NCBI RefSeq assembly: GCF_001012815.1
Contig: NZ_JYJP01000100.1
Location: forward strand, 1 to 48,585
Direction of reading: 5' to 3'
Source: Vibrio mexicanus
Lineage (GTDB): Bacteria; Pseudomonadota; Gammaproteobacteria; Enterobacterales; Vibrionaceae
DNA: 48,585 nt
Shown here one piece after another: positions 21,023-32,621 of the stretch. Numbering within the stretch: position 1 is the stretch's first letter; every line of letters begins with the position of its first letter. Made by a program: the position numbers and the translations under genes. The notes under the pieces were generated by a model. It was not told the DNA's origin. It ran no database searches and saw only the letters and a list, made by a program, of their open reading frames with translations.

Positions 21023-21054
21023 AAAAGCCAGAACATTCGTGTTCTGGCTTTTTT
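21023..21054 (+). terminator. Terminator between argG and argH
   Basis: 12-bp perfect stem AAAAGCCAGAAC (21023-21034) / GTTCTGGCTTTT (21041-21052) followed by T. It uncouples argH from argCBG. Confidence 0.93.
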
Positions 21055-21081
21055 CATAAAAATCATATCAAATAACTTAAC

Positions 21082-21120
21082 AATGAATATTTATGTAAAA
21101 TAATTGAATTAATACTTTAT
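21082..21120 (+). promoter_or_regulatory. Tandem ArgR-box-like half sites upstream of argH
   Basis: Two TGAAT half sites at 21084-21088 and 21105-21109 are exactly 21 bp apart, the spacing of paired ARG boxes. Their right halves (ATGTA and ACTTT) are degenerate. They lie 144-183 bp upstream of argH in an AT-rich stretch (21055-21200) that follows the argG terminator. This supports an independent, ArgR-controlled argH promoter. Confidence 0.5.
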
Positions 21121-21246
21121 TTTTACTTCAATTTGCCGTAAGTTTGGATCATACAAAATGAGGCAACGGATTTAATCCAATTTCATCACACCTTAAAGCA
21201 TCATGTAAGTGAAAATAATCACTAAGTTACAGAGTGTGAACACTGA

Positions 21247-23139
<1,893 letters not shown>

Positions 23140-23260
23140 TTTATTGATATAACCTTCTGATAAATAGTGGATTTATTTTTATTGAAAAAAAGATCAATAA
23201 AGATCATTAAATTTTGGAACTATTGAGAAAAAGCTCGGTCTATTAAAGTACCACTGCTTT

Positions 23261-23316
23261 TTCTTAGAAGAATCTAAGAAGGCCCCGAAACCGACATTGG
23301 TTCCGGGGCTTTTTTC
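23261..23316 (+). terminator. Hairpin plus terminator after argH
   Basis: A perfect 8-bp hairpin TTCTTAGA-AGAA-TCTAAGAA (23261-23280) is followed at once by a GC-rich terminator stem GCCCCG (23282-23287) and AAACC pairing with GGTT-CCGGGGC (23299-23309), then a T tract. The rest of 23140-23383 is AT-rich spacer without a gene. Confidence 0.9.
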
Positions 23317-23383
23317 TTTTTTGGGCTATAGGTAAAGGGAAGGCCGGATAACAGCGAGTTATCTTTTATGGCTGAAGTGGCTT

Positions 23384-23632
23384 TTAGCGTTTCTTAGTTC
23401 GAAGTGGCAGAACAATAAAGCGCATCCACAAATGTAGGGCCAACAAACCGTTGAACGCAAAACCTGCCATGATCAAAGCAATGGATTCAATACTCTTTGG
23501 GTTGTCTCGAAAGCCAAACCACCAAATTACCCAACATAGAACCGACAAAACGGTCAGTTGATCCATACAGCGTTGGCACCTTCCAATCTTTTTCCAAAAC
23601 CAGTTGGGTTTATCGCAGGCTTTACATGTCAT
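23384..23632 (-). CDS. DUF3624 small membrane protein with zinc-ribbon-like N-terminus
   Basis: 82 residues from the ATG at 23632 (MTCKACDKPNWFWKKIGRC). The frame extends 15 codons further up, but that stretch overlaps the ridA promoter area. CxxC pairs at residues 3/6 and 19/22 could bind one metal. Two hydrophobic segments follow (about 27-40 and 50-70) and the tail is basic (LRTKKR). It matches the Vibrio family I know as DUF3624, function unknown. It lies convergent to argH and divergent from ridA, the usual place in vibrios as far as I recall. Confidence 0.75.
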   Translation of the reverse strand: MTCKACDKPNWFWKKIGRCQRCMDQLTVLSVLCWVIWWFGFRDNPKSIESIALIMAGFAFNGLLALHLWMRFIVLPLRTKKR

Positions 23633-23697
23633 GAGCGAACCATTTTGGGTAAGATACGTCCGTATAGAATATCTCAAAATCGAAGGAAGAAAACACC

Positions 23698-24045
23698 ATG
23701 ATCGAACGCCAAGAAACCAAACAACGTATGAGCCGCATTGTTAAACATAACGGCACTATCTATTTGTGTGGTCAAGTGTGCGCAGATGCCACCAAAGGCA
23801 TTACCGAGCAGACTCAAACGATGCTAGACAAGGTTGAGGCTCTTCTTGAACAAGCAGGCAGTGATAAGGAGCATATGTTGTCTGCAACGATCTATTTGAA
23901 AGACATGAAAGACTTTCAAGAAATGAATGCGGTTTGGGACGCGTGGGTGCCTGAAGGTTTCGCTCCCGCTCGTGCTTGTGTGACTGCGGATATGGCGCGT
24001 GAAGCTCTGTTGGTAGAAATTTCGGTTATTGCTGCTGAGAAATAG
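23698..24045 (+). CDS. RidA/YjgF-family protein
   Basis: 115-residue member of the YjgF/YER057c/UK114 superfamily, whose RidA members hydrolyse reactive enamine/imine intermediates released by PLP enzymes. Visible features: '[16 protein letters not shown]', '[32 protein letters not shown]', and '[26 protein letters not shown]', where the Arg in 'PARA' corresponds to the substrate-carboxylate Arg of the family. The divergence from classical RidA ('GPYVQ' region missing) suggests the RidA2-7/YoaB-like subgroup, so the deaminase role is uncertain. Single gene on the plus strand. Confidence 0.85.
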   Translation: MIERQETKQRMSRIVKHNGTIYLCGQVCADATKGITEQTQTMLDKVEALLEQAGSDKEHMLSATIYLKDMKDFQEMNAVWDAWVPEGFAPARACVTADMAREALLVEISVIAAEK

Positions 24046-24075
24046 TCTCTAGGCCAACGCGCCCTAGCGACAAAT

Positions 24076-24112
24076 AAAAAATCCCCAGCTCTGAGAAGGA
24101 AGCTGGGGGAAA
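24076..24112 (-). terminator. Terminator of the Lpd-like gene
   Basis: Stem TCCCCAGCT (24082-24090) / AGCTGGGGGA (24101-24110). Read on the minus strand it is followed by ATTTTTTATT. It lies between converging ridA and the flavoprotein gene and fits the minus-strand gene best. Confidence 0.8.
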
Positions 24113-24182
24113 ACTAGATTTTGAAACCTAGGGAACTGGACTAATTATTATCGTTATTCTGGATTATCTAGGAATAGGTTGA

Positions 24183-25654
24183 TTAACAGCCAGGGCCACA
24201 GTCGAGGCAGTGTTTAATCATCTCAGGACCAAGGTGCAGTTTCGCATTGAGGTCACGCAGTGCAGTTCGTACCCCTTCTTCAATCACAGGGTGGTAGAAC
24301 GGCATATCTAACATCTCAGATACTGTCATCTTGTTCTGGTGCGCCCAAGCCAATAAGTGTGCTAAGTGCTCAGCGTTTGGACCCATCATTTCAGCACCTA
24401 GGAATCGACCAGTACCTTGCTCACCGTAAACATGCAGGATACCCTTGTTGCGTAGCATCACTCGAGAGCGACCTTGGTTTTCGAAGGACACTTCACCCGT
24501 GGCGAAACAGCCACAGTTACCTAATCGAGTTTCCAGTTGCTTGAAGGTCTCACCTACCATCGCGATTTGTGGATCTGAGAATACCGCTGAGATTGGTGAG
24601 CGGCGAAGCCCGCACGAATATCTGGGAAGCGGCCTGCGTTGTCACCTGCGATTCGGCCTTGATCTGCTGCTTCGTGCAGCAGTGGAATTTGGTTACTAGC
24701 ATCACCGGCGATAAAGATGCTCTCAACCGATGTCTGCAATGTGTAGTAATCCGCTGTTGGTACGCCGCGCTCATCAAGCTCAAGGCTAGTGTTCTCAATC
24801 GCTAGCTTGTCTACATTTGGACGACGGCCAGTTGCAGCCAGTACATAGTCGACGATAAAGGTTTCTAGCTCACCATCGTGGTTAATGAACTGAATTTCAA
24901 CTTTGTCTGTCTCGTTGCCTTGGTCATCCACGATTCGACGCATAGTTTCCACTTTTACATCTGCATCAAGATAGAACTCTTCTTGAAACGCTTTGTTCGC
25001 ATATGCCATGACTTCAGGGTCAGTAATTGGGCCGACTTGTCCACCTAAACCAAAGACTTTTACATCCACCCCAAGGCGATGCAACGACTGACCTAACTCT
25101 AAACCAATCACGCCAGGTCCAAATACGGCAACCGATTCTGGTAAGTCATCCCAATCAAACACATCGTCATTGATGATTAAGCGATCGCCAAGCTCATTCC
25201 AGACGGCTGGGTAGGCTGGGCGAGAGCCCGTTGCGATAACAATACGCGCAGCATTGACTTGAGTGTGGTCATCAACAACGAGTGTGTTGTTATCGACGAA
25301 CTTCGCGTAACCCGACACTTTGTCTTCGACAGGGATTTCATCGACACCCTCAAGCACAAAGCCAACAAAGCGGTCACGTTCACGTTTCACACGGTCCATG
25401 ACTTCACGGCCGTTGATTTTGATTTCACCTTGCGGGTGAACACCGAAAGCGGGCGCCTTTTCAATTTGATGCACGCTTTCCGCAGCTGCAATTAAAAGTT
25501 TTGATGGCATACATCCGACGCGAGCACAGGTTGTTCCGTAAGGACCACCTTCAATCATTACCACACTAGCACCTTGTGCTTTCGCGGCGCGGTATGCACC
25601 AAGACCTGCGGTACCACCACCAATGACGGCTACATCAACATTTAATTGTTTCAT
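24183..25654 (-). CDS. Dihydrolipoamide dehydrogenase-like flavoprotein with Cys-rich tail, one frameshift as written
   Basis: Class I pyridine nucleotide-disulfide oxidoreductase of about 490 residues after restoring one lost G near 24600 (in 'RAGLRRSPISAVFSDPQ'). FAD-binding 'VAVIGGGTAGLGAYRAAKAQG' is at the N-terminus, the redox disulfide is CARVGC, and the NAD(P)-binding region is 'VAVFGPGVIGLELGQSLHRLG'. 'FIAGDASNQIPLLHEAADQG' is the second FAD motif. The C-terminal YHPVIEE supplies the His-Glu pair of Lpd. Unusually the protein ends HCLDCGPGC. There are no pyruvate dehydrogenase genes nearby; Prx-Grx and oxyR are the neighbours. The start at 25654 (MKQLNVDVAVIGGG) is preceded by AGAAATCG, and the frame upstream is unconserved. 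Substrate unknown. Confidence 0.88.
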
Positions 25655-25739
25655 AACGATTTCTCTTGTTCGTCCACGAGCACCAAAACAAGCGCTCAAA
25701 AAGGAATGGGTTGGGTGAGCTAGCAAGGCTGCTCAATCT

Positions 25740-25856
25740 CTATATTTAAGTGACCTCGTGGAAGGTGAATATCTTTCGCAATTCGTTACCTGAAGGGGAG
25801 TAGGTCACTTAGATATAGGGACGTTGCACAGCGCCCTTGGAAACACTGGGCAACGT
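25740..25856. repeat. Two consecutive inverted repeats between prx-grx and the Lpd-like gene
   Basis: A 17-bp arm at 25740-25756 (CTATATTTAAGTGACCT) is matched, with one mismatch, by the reverse complement at 25802-25818; the loop is 45 bases. Next to it ACGTTGC (25821-25827) pairs with GCAACGT (25850-25856), with an inner GCCC/GGGC. Neither has a T tract on either strand. They fill most of the 214-bp gap. Confidence 0.6.
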
Positions 25857-25868
25857 AAGGGGAGTTAA

Positions 25869-26603
25869 TTAAGCGTTAGCAAAGTAAGTGTCTAATTCTT
25901 CGCTACCACCGATGTGCTTACCACCGATGAACACTTGAGGCACTGTTGAGCGACCTGTTACAGCACGTAGGCTCACAGTTGTTGCATCTTTACCTAGTAC
26001 GACTTCTTCGTACTGTAGGCCTTGGTCGATCAGTGTTTGCTTGGCTTTTGCACAGAATGGGCAACCAGGTTTTGTGAATACTGTGATTGACTCTTGAGTT
26101 TTGTAGTCAGGTGCAATGTAGTTCAGCATAGTGTCTGCATCAGAAACTTTGAACGGGTCGCCTGGCTCGTTTGGCTCGATGAACATTTTCTCAACTACGC
26201 CGTTCTTCACTAGCATGCTGTAGCGCCATGAACGCTTGCCAAAGCCTAGGTCGTTCTTATCAACAAGCATGCCCATGCCGTCAGTAAATTCTGTGTTGCC
26301 ATCTGGAATGAAAGTGATGTTTTCCGCTTCTTGGTCGTCTTTCCATGCGTTCATTACAAACGTATCGTTTACTGATACACATAGGATTGAGTCAACGCCG
26401 TGCTCTTTGAATACTGGGAACAGTTCGTTGTAGCGCGGTAAGTGGCTAGATGAACATGTCGGTGTAAATGCACCCGGCAAGCTAAATACGATAACGGTTT
26501 TGTCTTTGAATAGTTCGTCAGTCGTCACGTTTACCCATGCATCGCCTTGGCGAGTTGGGAAAGTAACTTGTGGTACTGCTTGACCTTCTTTCGATGTAAA
26601 CAT
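25869..26603 (-). CDS. Hybrid peroxiredoxin-glutaredoxin
   Basis: Glutathione-dependent peroxidase (Prx5-Grx fusion, often called PGdx or PrxA) reducing H2O2 and alkyl peroxides. 244 residues. The Prx domain (1 to about 160) has the peroxidatic Cys50 in [16 protein letters not shown]. The Grx domain (about 172-244) has the CPFC redox site at 181-184 and the GSH-site '[19 protein letters not shown]'. It is divergent from oxyR with a shared 194-bp control region carrying an OxyR operator, so H2O2 induction is expected. Full length and intact. Confidence 0.96.
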   Translation of the reverse strand: MFTSKEGQAVPQVTFPTRQGDAWVNVTTDELFKDKTVIVFSLPGAFTPTCSSSHLPRYNELFPVFKEHGVDSILCVSVNDTFVMNAWKDDQEAENITFIPDGNTEFTDGMGMLVDKNDLGFGKRSWRYSMLVKNGVVEKMFIEPNEPGDPFKVSDADTMLNYIAPDYKTQESITVFTKPGCPFCAKAKQTLIDQGLQYEEVVLGKDATTVSLRAVTGRSTVPQVFIGGKHIGGSEELDTYFANA

Positions 26604-26735
26604 TGTGATGTCCTCAGTTTTTAATTTGCTTATTCAGTCTTGAGCTTGTTTGCCCTGTTGTCCATTCTAGGTAACTAATTTTGGGCTGCTCTGTGTTGAT
26701 GAAGCTATTATTGGCGATTTCCTTTGATAGGGATA

Positions 26736-26772
26736 ATCGTTTGGTGCTATCGTTTCGATAGGTAAGTTCTAT
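26736..26772. promoter_or_regulatory. OxyR operator between prx-grx and oxyR
   Basis: Four quarter-sites with the exact geometry of the OxyR consensus (ATAG-7-CTAT-7-ATAG-7-CTAT): ATCG at 26736, CTAT at 26747, ATAG at 26758, CTAT at 26769. Three of the four are perfect and one has a single mismatch. Total 37 bp, 26 bp upstream of the oxyR start. It fits autorepression of oxyR and activation of the divergent peroxidase gene. Confidence 0.85.
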
Positions 26773-26797
26773 TGACTCATAGAAATTAGGATAGGCA

Positions 26798-27688
26798 ATG
26801 AATATTCGAGACTTTGAGTATTTGGTCGCATTGGCCGAACACAATCATTTTCGTAAAGCCGCAGAGGCGTGCTTTGTAAGTCAGCCAACACTGAGTGGCC
26901 AGATCCGAAAGCTTGAAGATGAGCTGGGTACGGCGTTACTTGAGCGCAACAGCCGTAAGGTGTTGTTCACCGAATCTGGGCTGCAGCTTGTCGATCAAGC
27001 GAAAAGCATTCTGTCGGAAGTCAAAATGTTTAAGGACATGGCAAGCGGGCAAAGTGGTGAGATGGTTGGGCCAATGCATATCGGCTTTATTCCTACTGTC
27101 GGCCCGTATGTAATGCCGAAGATAATTCCACAGCTCAAAGAAGCTTACCCCGATCTTGAGCTGTTTCTACATGAAGCTCAAACTCATGAGCTGGTGCGAA
27201 GCTTACAAGATGGCAAACTAGACTGCTTGATTCTGGCTTCTGTCGCTGAAACCGCGCCATTTAAAGAAATTGACTTGTATGACGAGCCAATGAGTTTAGC
27301 CGTGCCATGTTCCCACGAATGGGCTGGGATTGAATGCCTTGAGGCCGAGCAGCTTAATGGTAAGACAGTACTCATGTTAGGCGATGGCCACTGTTTGAGA
27401 GATCAAGCGTTGGGTTACTGTTTTGCAGCAGGTGCGAAAGAGGATGAAAGGTTCAAAGCGACGAGCTTAGAGACTCTACGCAACATGGTTGCAGCTGGGG
27501 CAGGTATTACCTTATTGCCACAACTTTCCGTGCCAAACGAATCGGTCAAAGATGGTGTGTGTTATGTCCGTAGCATCGATCCACAACCATCGCGTAAGAT
27601 CGTTTTGGCGTATCGACCTGGATCACCGCTGCGGGCTCGTTTTGAACAGTTAGCAGAGACAGTGCGCGAGCATTTAACGGCAAATTAG
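26798..27688 (+). CDS. oxyR: Hydrogen peroxide-inducible LysR regulator OxyR
   Basis: LysR-type activator that senses H2O2 through a disulfide switch. The 296 residues have an N-terminal winged HTH ('HFRKAAEACFVSQPTLSGQIRKLE') and a regulatory domain with C199 and C208 in GDGHCLRDQALGYC, at exactly the E. coli residue numbers. 'RNMVAAGAGITLLPQLSVP' is also conserved. AGGATAG lies just upstream of the ATG. The gene is followed by a bidirectional terminator shared with converging mrcA. Confidence 0.97.
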   Translation: MNIRDFEYLVALAEHNHFRKAAEACFVSQPTLSGQIRKLEDELGTALLERNSRKVLFTESGLQLVDQAKSILSEVKMFKDMASGQSGEMVGPMHIGFIPTVGPYVMPKIIPQLKEAYPDLELFLHEAQTHELVRSLQDGKLDCLILASVAETAPFKEIDLYDEPMSLAVPCSHEWAGIECLEAEQLNGKTVLMLGDGHCLRDQALGYCFAAGAKEDERFKATSLETLRNMVAAGAGITLLPQLSVPNESVKDGVCYVRSIDPQPSRKIVLAYRPGSPLRARFEQLAETVREHLTAN

Positions 27689-27704
27689 CGTACATCGAAT
27701 AAAG

Positions 27705-27733
27705 AAAAAGGAGAGCAACGGCTCTCCTTTTTG
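27705..27733. terminator. Bidirectional terminator between oxyR and mrcA
   Basis: 12-bp stem AAAAAGGAGAGC / GCTCTCCTTTTT with an AACG loop. The A and T runs make it work in both directions. Confidence 0.92.
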
Positions 27734-27751
27734 TGGTTTGTAAAGCTGAAT

Positions 27752-30317
27752 TTAGAACAGCTCTTCGGAACCTGAATTGCTGTAGATGTCCTCTGTAATA
27801 CGGTCAGCGACAAATTCCGTAGGCTCAGTGCCTTCCAAGAAGTATTCAAACATCGAGGTGTGGTCGAACTGATTAGTCAGCAAGCCAGTGTCTCTGTCGA
27901 TACGAGTGCGGACGATATTTTCAGGCACTTGTTTGGTTTGGGCGGGAACGCCAGCCAGTGCCACTTCCATAAAATCGACCCAAGCTGCTGCGCTGTACGG
28001 GCGCCAGCTTCAGCACCTGAGCTTTGATTACTGCCTAGGTTTTCATTTGGTTTAGTTCGGCCTAGCTTACGGTTGTGATCATCAAATCCAACCCAAGCGG
28101 TTGCTACGAACACCTGGGCCATAGCCGTTATACCAAGCGTCTTTGGAATCGTTGGTGGTACCAGTCTTACCTCCGATGTCACGACGTTTCAGAGTCTGAG
28201 CACGCCAACCTGTACCGTTCCAGCCAGTATCATGTCGCCAGTTACCGCCACCCCAAACATTACTGTAAAGCATCTCACGTACAAGAAACGCCGTTTGCTC
28301 ACTGATCACTTGTGGAGCGTAGGTGACAGTTTCCTCTTCGAGACTAAGATCTTGTTCATTAAACTCGTTGGCTAAAGTATCCGATTGAGAAGCCAATGCC
28401 GGTTGATCACAGTCATTGCGGCAGATTTCCATTGGTGTTGCTTCAAACTCTAAATCACCAAATGGGCCTTCTACTCGGCTGATATAGAAAGGTTCCACAT
28501 AGTAGCCACCGTTAGCAAATACTGAGAAGCCTTGCGCCATTTTCACTGGCGTTAAACTACCAGCACCCAGAGCGATAGTTTCTGAACGTGGAAGCTCATC
28601 AATCTCAAAACCAAAGCGAGTCAGGTAATTACGTGTGTCATCCAAACCCACAGCACGTAGCACGCGTACGGCCATTACGTTTTTTGACGTTGCCAAACCA
28701 ATGCGTAGGCGAGTTGGGCCAACGTACGTAGGAGGTGAGTTCTTCGGTCGCCATGCCGTGCCCTGGCTTCGGTCCCATTGGTTGATTGGCGCATCATTGA
28801 TAAGCGATGCGAGTGTCATACCTTCATCAATGGCTGCTGAGTAGATGAATGGTTTGATACTTGAACCGACCTGACGAACAGATTGCGTAGCACGGTTGAA
28901 CTTATTATGAACGAAGTTAAACCCCCAACGAGTGATAGAACTTGACCATTTTCAGGGTTCATTGCCACAAAGGCCGTGTTGGCTTCTGGAACCTGACTTA
29001 AACGCCATACAGTATTGGTCTCAGTGATGCTTTCTTCATTTTCAGTCACTTCTGCTACTTCGACTTCAGGAGTGTCGTCAATCGCACGTACCCAAACAAG
29101 TTGTCCAAGCTTCATGATGTCCGCTGCCTTCTTAGGCGCAGCACCTTGACGGTCATCATTGATAAATGGACGAGCCCATTTCATTTGATCCCAGACTATT
29201 TTGTTCTCGCCGCGACCTTTGATGTGAACCGTCGCAGATTGCCCTTCGATTCCAGTGACAACAGCAGGACGCAACTTGCCATAAATTGGATGAGGGCGTA
29301 GGAAGCGATTGATTTCATCGCTTTCAAGAGGCGTTTCCCCCGCTTCCCACGCAGACAAACGTGGTGTGCGGTAACCATGACGTTCGTCATAGTCATAAAG
29401 ATTATTGATTGCGGCTTTGTTGGCTGCATCTTGCAGCTTTGAATCAACAGTCGTGTAGACGCGCATCCCTGACGTGTAGGCATCTTCGCCATAGCGCTCT
29501 AGCATCCAAGCGCGAGCAATTTCTGCCACATAAGGCGCGCTGAGCTCGATCTCTGCGCCATGATATTTGGATTTGATCTCTTCTGCACGAGCATCGTCAA
29601 ATTCCTGCTGAGAGATGTACCCTTCTTCAAGCATACGTCTCAAAACAATGTTACGTCGGCCAGTTGCTCGGTTTAGCGAGTAGATTGGGTTCATGGTTGA
29701 AGGCGCTTTTGGCATGCCTGCTAATGTAGCCAACTCACTGAGCGTTAAATCTTCTAAGTTGTTGCCAAAGTAGGTTTGCGCTGCAGCACCAAAACCGTAT
29801 GAGCGATAGCCCAAGAAGATCTTGTTGACGTAAAGCTCAAGGATCTCTTCTTTAGACAACATACGCTCAATTTCGATCGCTAAGAAGATCTCGCGAATCT
29901 TACGCATGATTTTCTTTTCGTTTGATAGGAAGAAGTTTCTTGCGAGCTGCTGGGTGATGGTACTTGCACCTTGTTTGGCGCTACCAGACATGGCGACAAC
30001 AAGCGCAGCACGTGTAATACCGATTGGGTCGACACCATAATGCTGTAGAAGCGGCTATCTTCCGTTGCGATCAATGCGTCGATAAGGTCTTGAGGAATAT
30101 CCTCATACTTGACCGGAATACGCTTCTTTTCGCCAAACTGGGCAATGAGTTTTCCATCGCTACTAAACACCTGCATTGGCGTTTCCAGTTCCACATGTCG
30201 CAACTCATCAACATTCGGTAAGTCTTTCTTTACATACAAATACATACCAAAAATCGCACTGACTCCAAGAATCATGCAAATTAATGAGAAAATGAACAAT
30301 CGCTTTATGAACTTCAC
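27752..30317 (-). CDS. mrcA: Penicillin-binding protein 1A, four frameshifts as written
   Basis: Bifunctional class A PBP: transglycosylase plus transpeptidase for peptidoglycan. About 855 residues after correcting four single-base indels near 30043, 28920, 28103 (one extra base) and 27985. GTG start at 30317 with AGGA upstream. Residues about 5-28 are the membrane anchor. The transglycosylase motifs 'ATEDSRFYEHHG', 'GASTITQQLARN' and 'ELYVNKIFLG' are readable across the first break. The transpeptidase has 'SSIKPFIYSAA' (SxxK) and KTGTTN. Divergent from pilMNOPQ, the conserved gammaproteobacterial arrangement. Four independent breaks in such a conserved gene point to base-calling errors. Confidence 0.93.
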
Positions 30318-30455
30318 TGGATAATTCCTGATTAGTTAGGTCGCCCTTATGCAACTCTTTGTACTATAAGCTAAAAATATAGCTCAAATATTAACAGTGT
30401 TTGAATAACCATCAATGTTAAATATGTCGAGCGAGCAAAAAACGGAGTTAGCTCT

Positions 30456-31451
30456 ATGGGTAATCCACTGATTACTGGCATTGATATTGGTCACCATAGC
30501 ATCAAAGCGGTGGTTTTGAAGGCAGTTGGTGGCACTTTTGTTCTCGCTGGCTACAAAGAGCTGTTAGTTGAGACGGAGATATTCTCTGACAATCATACGT
30601 TCAATTATCAAGAAATTGTAAAGAAACTCAAAGAACTAAGAAAGGGACTGCCTTTATTTAGTCGGAAAGTTGCTATCTGCGTACCGGATGGTGCGGTGAT
30701 TAGTAAGATTTTACAAATAGATGCGGCGCTAGAAAGCCGCGAACAAGAGTTCGCGATTCTTCAAGCCTTCTCTCAGCAATCTCCGTTTCCGATCGAAGAG
30801 CTCAATATTGACTACCAGAAAGTAGAGACTAAAGGTGCGAACACGGGTGCTACTTCTACTTACCAAGTCTACGCCACAAAAAAAGAGGTCGTAGAGAGCC
30901 GTTTGAACGCGGTGAAGAAGGCAGGGTTCACTCCGATAGTGATGGATGTCCAAGTACATAGCTTGGTTAATCTGTGGCAACTGGCAGCCAGTACTCAGTC
31001 TCGTCGAAACTGGTTGTTGGTGGATGTGGGGTACACTCAATCGGCAATGTGCATGGATTTTGCCAATGCTGCGCCTTTCTCTAAAGAGCTTCCCATTGGC
31101 ACTCGCATGTGTGAATCAGAGGATGTTGAGCTGCTACCTCAAAAGACCGACCAATTCATTTCTCTATTTATCGACCGTCTGCAGCGTCAAATGCAGTTGT
31201 ACTCTTCTGTTCATAGTGACTTCCCAATTAAGGGTATCTGGTTAACGGGTGGAGGTGCTCACACTCCGATATTGGTGGATGAAATCCAACGTCGCCTCCA
31301 GATTGATTGTGAAACGCTCAACCCATTTTCTTTATTAGAACACAAGCGGTTCCGAAAACAGCCTCGCCGCATGGAAAACGAGCACTATACAACGGCTGTT
31401 GGCCTAGCGTTGAGAGGTATTAACTGGATGGAGCGTGAACATGTTGCATGA
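30456..31451 (+). CDS. pilM: Type IV pilus assembly protein PilM
   Basis: Actin-like cytoplasmic ATP-binding protein of the type IV pilus alignment complex, which recruits PilN. The 331 residues begin with 'ITGIDIGHHSIKAVVLK' (phosphate 1 motif) and contain 'LLVDVGYTQSAMCM' and 'IKGIWLTGGGAHTPIL'. The GGAG ribosome binding site is 10 bases upstream. First gene of pilMNOPQ, divergent from mrcA with a 138-bp shared promoter region. Its 3' end overlaps pilN by 11 bp. Confidence 0.95.
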   Translation: MGNPLITGIDIGHHSIKAVVLKAVGGTFVLAGYKELLVETEIFSDNHTFNYQEIVKKLKELRKGLPLFSRKVAICVPDGAVISKILQIDAALESREQEFAILQAFSQQSPFPIEELNIDYQKVETKGANTGATSTYQVYATKKEVVESRLNAVKKAGFTPIVMDVQVHSLVNLWQLAASTQSRRNWLLVDVGYTQSAMCMDFANAAPFSKELPIGTRMCESEDVELLPQKTDQFISLFIDRLQRQMQLYSSVHSDFPIKGIWLTGGGAHTPILVDEIQRRLQIDCETLNPFSLLEHKRFRKQPRRMENEHYTTAVGLALRGINWMEREHVA

Positions 31452-32020
31452 TGTCAACCTACTGCCGTGGCGAGAGGAGAAAAGAGCTCAATATCGCCAA
31501 CGCTTTGTACAACTGGTCATTTTAGGTGTTTTGATCGCCGTTGGTATTCAATGGGGGCTGGTTGGTATCTACAGCAAGAGCAAAACCATCAAAGTTCTCG
31601 GTTGACCTACCTAAAACAGTACATAGCTCAGCTCGATAAGCGCATTAGTGCGCTGAAAATGACGGAGCGAGAGCATGAGGCTCTACTAACACGTCTAAAA
31701 GTCGTTGAAGATTTGCAACAAGACCGCAATAAGACAACTGAGTTGATGAACCTAATCCCCAATGGGTCCCAGAGGGCGTTTATGTCGATAAGATCAGCCT
31801 CAGTGGTGATCACGTCGAGTTAACTGGAATCAGTGATAGCACGGCGCGTTTGGCGACTATGTTAGACAATCTGGAGTCTTCACCAAACCTTGTTGAGGTC
31901 GAGATGCACTCGATTGTTCATGGTAAAGCCCGCTTTGGTGAGAAGTTTCAGATATTCAATGTTTCCTTCTACTTCAGTCATACACCTTGGGATGATTTAA
32001 CGGAGGCGCAAGATGGCTGA
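31441..32020 (+). CDS. pilN: Type IV pilus assembly protein PilN, two frameshifts as written
   Basis: Single-span inner-membrane protein of the PilMNOP complex. The N-terminus 'MLHDVNLLPWREEKR' is the conserved PilM-binding INLLP-type motif, followed by a membrane helix (about residues 22-42), a coiled coil ('YLKQYIAQLDKRISALK') and a ferredoxin-like periplasmic part. About 193 residues after adding one G near 31553 (five G where six are needed) and one G near 31766 (before TCCC). It overlaps pilM and pilO starts. Both losses are in G runs. Confidence 0.9.
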
Positions 32021-32621
32021 TTCTAATGATCTCAACTTTGGCGATCTCGATTTTGAAGACGTCGCGGAGTGGCCGCTGTTTGCGCAGCTGATTGTCGTTC
32101 TACTGGTTATCTTATTGATTCAGGCTGGAGGTGCTTGGTTCTACCTCACCCCAAAAGTTGAGAAGCTGGAACAGTTAAAGAACCAAGAGCAAACTCTTAA
32201 GTCAACTCTACAAATAAAAGCCAGTAAAGCGGCGACCTTACCTAAGCTGCAAGCTCAACTGGATGAGCTTCAGGAGCGTTACGACTATTTGCTTCGCCAA
32301 TTACCAGCACAAAAAGAGCTGGCAAGCATGCTTGCCTCAGTGAATGACTTAGGGCTGACAAGCTCGCTGACTTTTACTCGAATCGACTGGGGAGAGAAGC
32401 AGAATCAAGAATTTCTCTATCGTTTACCCCTCAACATTGAGTTAACCGGGCGCTACGACAATATCGGTGAGTTTTCAGAGGCTATCGCCAAGTTGCCACG
32501 CATCATCAATTTTGAAGACGTGGATTGGCAGCGAGTGAGTCTTGAAAGTAGCACCTTACACTTTCGTGTGAGGGCTTACACTTACCAGTTTAAACCGGAG
32601 GTGCTCAATGAAGATAAGTAA
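32013..32621 (+). CDS. pilO: Type IV pilus assembly protein PilO
   Basis: Bitopic inner-membrane protein that dimerises with PilN. 202 residues: a short cytoplasmic start, a membrane helix at about residues 25-45 ('FAQLIVVLLVILLIQAGGAW'), a coiled coil at about 50-100, then the periplasmic ferredoxin-like domain. It overlaps the pilN end by 8 bp and pilP by 14 bp. Confidence 0.93.
   Translation: MADSNDLNFGDLDFEDVAEWPLFAQLIVVLLVILLIQAGGAWFYLTPKVEKLEQLKNQEQTLKSTLQIKASKAATLPKLQAQLDELQERYDYLLRQLPAQKELASMLASVNDLGLTSSLTFTRIDWGEKQNQEFLYRLPLNIELTGRYDNIGEFSEAIAKLPRIINFEDVDWQRVSLESSTLHFRVRAYTYQFKPEVLNEDK

Noticed and set aside
27752..30317. mrcA as a genuine pseudogene or as several separate genes
   Set aside because: Pieces in alternating frames rebuild one full PBP1A after four one-base corrections, and the same error type recurs in ten other genes.
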